NCBI RefSeq assembly: GCF_001047675.1
Contig: NZ_CP011975.1
Coordinates: 2,582,073 to 2,646,072 of the forward strand
Origin: Yersinia aleksiciae
GTDB taxonomy: Bacteria; Pseudomonadota; Gammaproteobacteria; Enterobacterales; Enterobacteriaceae
Length of the DNA: 64,000 nt
Direction: 5' to 3'
Positions 63,720-64,000 of this stretch are shown here, piece after piece. A model generated the notes under the pieces. The model made no database searches. It saw only the letters and a program-made list of their open reading frames with translations, and was not told the origin of the DNA. Each line of letters opens with the position of its first letter. Position 1 is the first letter of the stretch. The position numbers were made by a program, and so were the translations under genes.

Positions 63720-64000
63720 ATGTTAACGTTTTCCCGTCTGTCCCTGCTGGCCGCCTCAGTCGTGCTGGCACTGCCTGCTTTTGCCGCAGAAAAATCTTCT
63801 TCGTCAGTGACTGAATCGTCAGCTGAAACCAAAACTAATAAAAATGACCAGCTTTCGGTGGTGGGTAACTGGCTTGATAATACGGATAACAGCACTGTGG
63901 TCCTGAATCACCCCGGCGCTCGTACCATTGTTACCCAGCAACGTATTCACGAAAAGGGTGCTCAGACGGTAGGAGATTCGCTGCGGGGTATCCCCGGTGT
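63720..64000 (+). CDS. TonB-dependent receptor, N-terminus (partial)
   Basis: The first 93 codons of an outer-membrane receptor that runs off the right edge. The signal peptide is MLTFSRLSLLAASVVLALPAFA. The plug domain begins at about residue 45 (VVLNHPGARTIVTQQRIHEKGAQTVGDSLRGIPG), like FecA-type receptors. A Ser/Lys-rich stretch (EKSSSSVTESSAETKTNKNDQ) lies between; I cannot say whether it is a signalling extension. It is probably transcribed with, or separately from, the binding protein across the ERIC element. Confidence 0.85.
   Translation, partial: MLTFSRLSLLAASVVLALPAFAAEKSSSSVTESSAETKTNKNDQLSVVGNWLDNTDNSTVVLNHPGARTIVTQQRIHEKGAQTVGDSLRGIPG

Overview
This window reads as chromosomal DNA of an enterobacterium, most probably a Yersinia species. 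The evidence is gene order plus protein resemblance. The block tabA-argI-rraB-yjgM-type acetyltransferase-valS-holC-pepA-lptF-lptG-tRNA-Leu(CAA) is the classical enterobacterial arrangement. The lsr (AI-2) locus runs directly into waaQ-waaL-like LPS core genes, an adjacency I associate with Yersinia. Several ERIC-type repeats of the Yersinia kind are scattered between genes. The species cannot be fixed from sequence alone.

Layout: (1) 1-1.1 kb: the 5' end of nrdD with NrdR and DnaA boxes, then a small ParE/RelE-type toxin-antitoxin pair. (2) 1.2-6.3 kb: a five-gene peptide/nickel-class ABC importer. (3) 6.7-17.6 kb: conserved housekeeping genes ending at tRNA-Leu. (4) 17.7-25.5 kb: a small island next to the tRNA, with an IS3-family element split by a complete IS30, a LlaJI/McrBC-like restriction system with one cytosine-C5 methyltransferase, an Nlp/SfsB-type regulator and an HNH-nuclease remnant. 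(5) 25.5-37.9 kb: a DUF2501 protein, the full AI-2 import and degradation locus lsrACDBFG/lsrRK, then waaQ-like and waaL. (6) 38.7-46.3 kb: an arginine antiporter and arginine deiminase pair (arcDA without arcBC) and a two-gene RND efflux system with a lipoprotein adaptor. (7) 46.7-51.1 kb: gldA-dhaKLM for anaerobic glycerol/dihydroxyacetone use, with dhaR 8.5 kb further on. (8) 51.2-59.3 kb: an AT-rich six-gene operon lying between dhaM and dhaR, encoding a 2-oxoglutarate/Fe(II) dioxygenase, an MFS transporter, two glycosyltransferases, a GMC-type flavin oxidoreductase and a NodU/TobZ-type carbamoyltransferase. (9) 61.7-62.3 kb: remnants of a sucrose (scrB/scrR-like) locus fused in frame to the start of dhaR. 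(10) 62.4-64 kb: a periplasmic binding protein and the beginning of a TonB-dependent receptor.

How the genes work together: LsrACDB imports AI-2, LsrK phosphorylates it, phospho-AI-2 relieves LsrR, and LsrG and LsrF degrade it. GldA produces dihydroxyacetone, which DhaKLM phosphorylates with PTS phosphate, and DhaR activates the operon. The six-gene operon has the composition of a small export-coupled pathway for a glycosylated, carbamoylated, oxidised metabolite. I do not recognise its product, and it is the best candidate here for an undescribed system.
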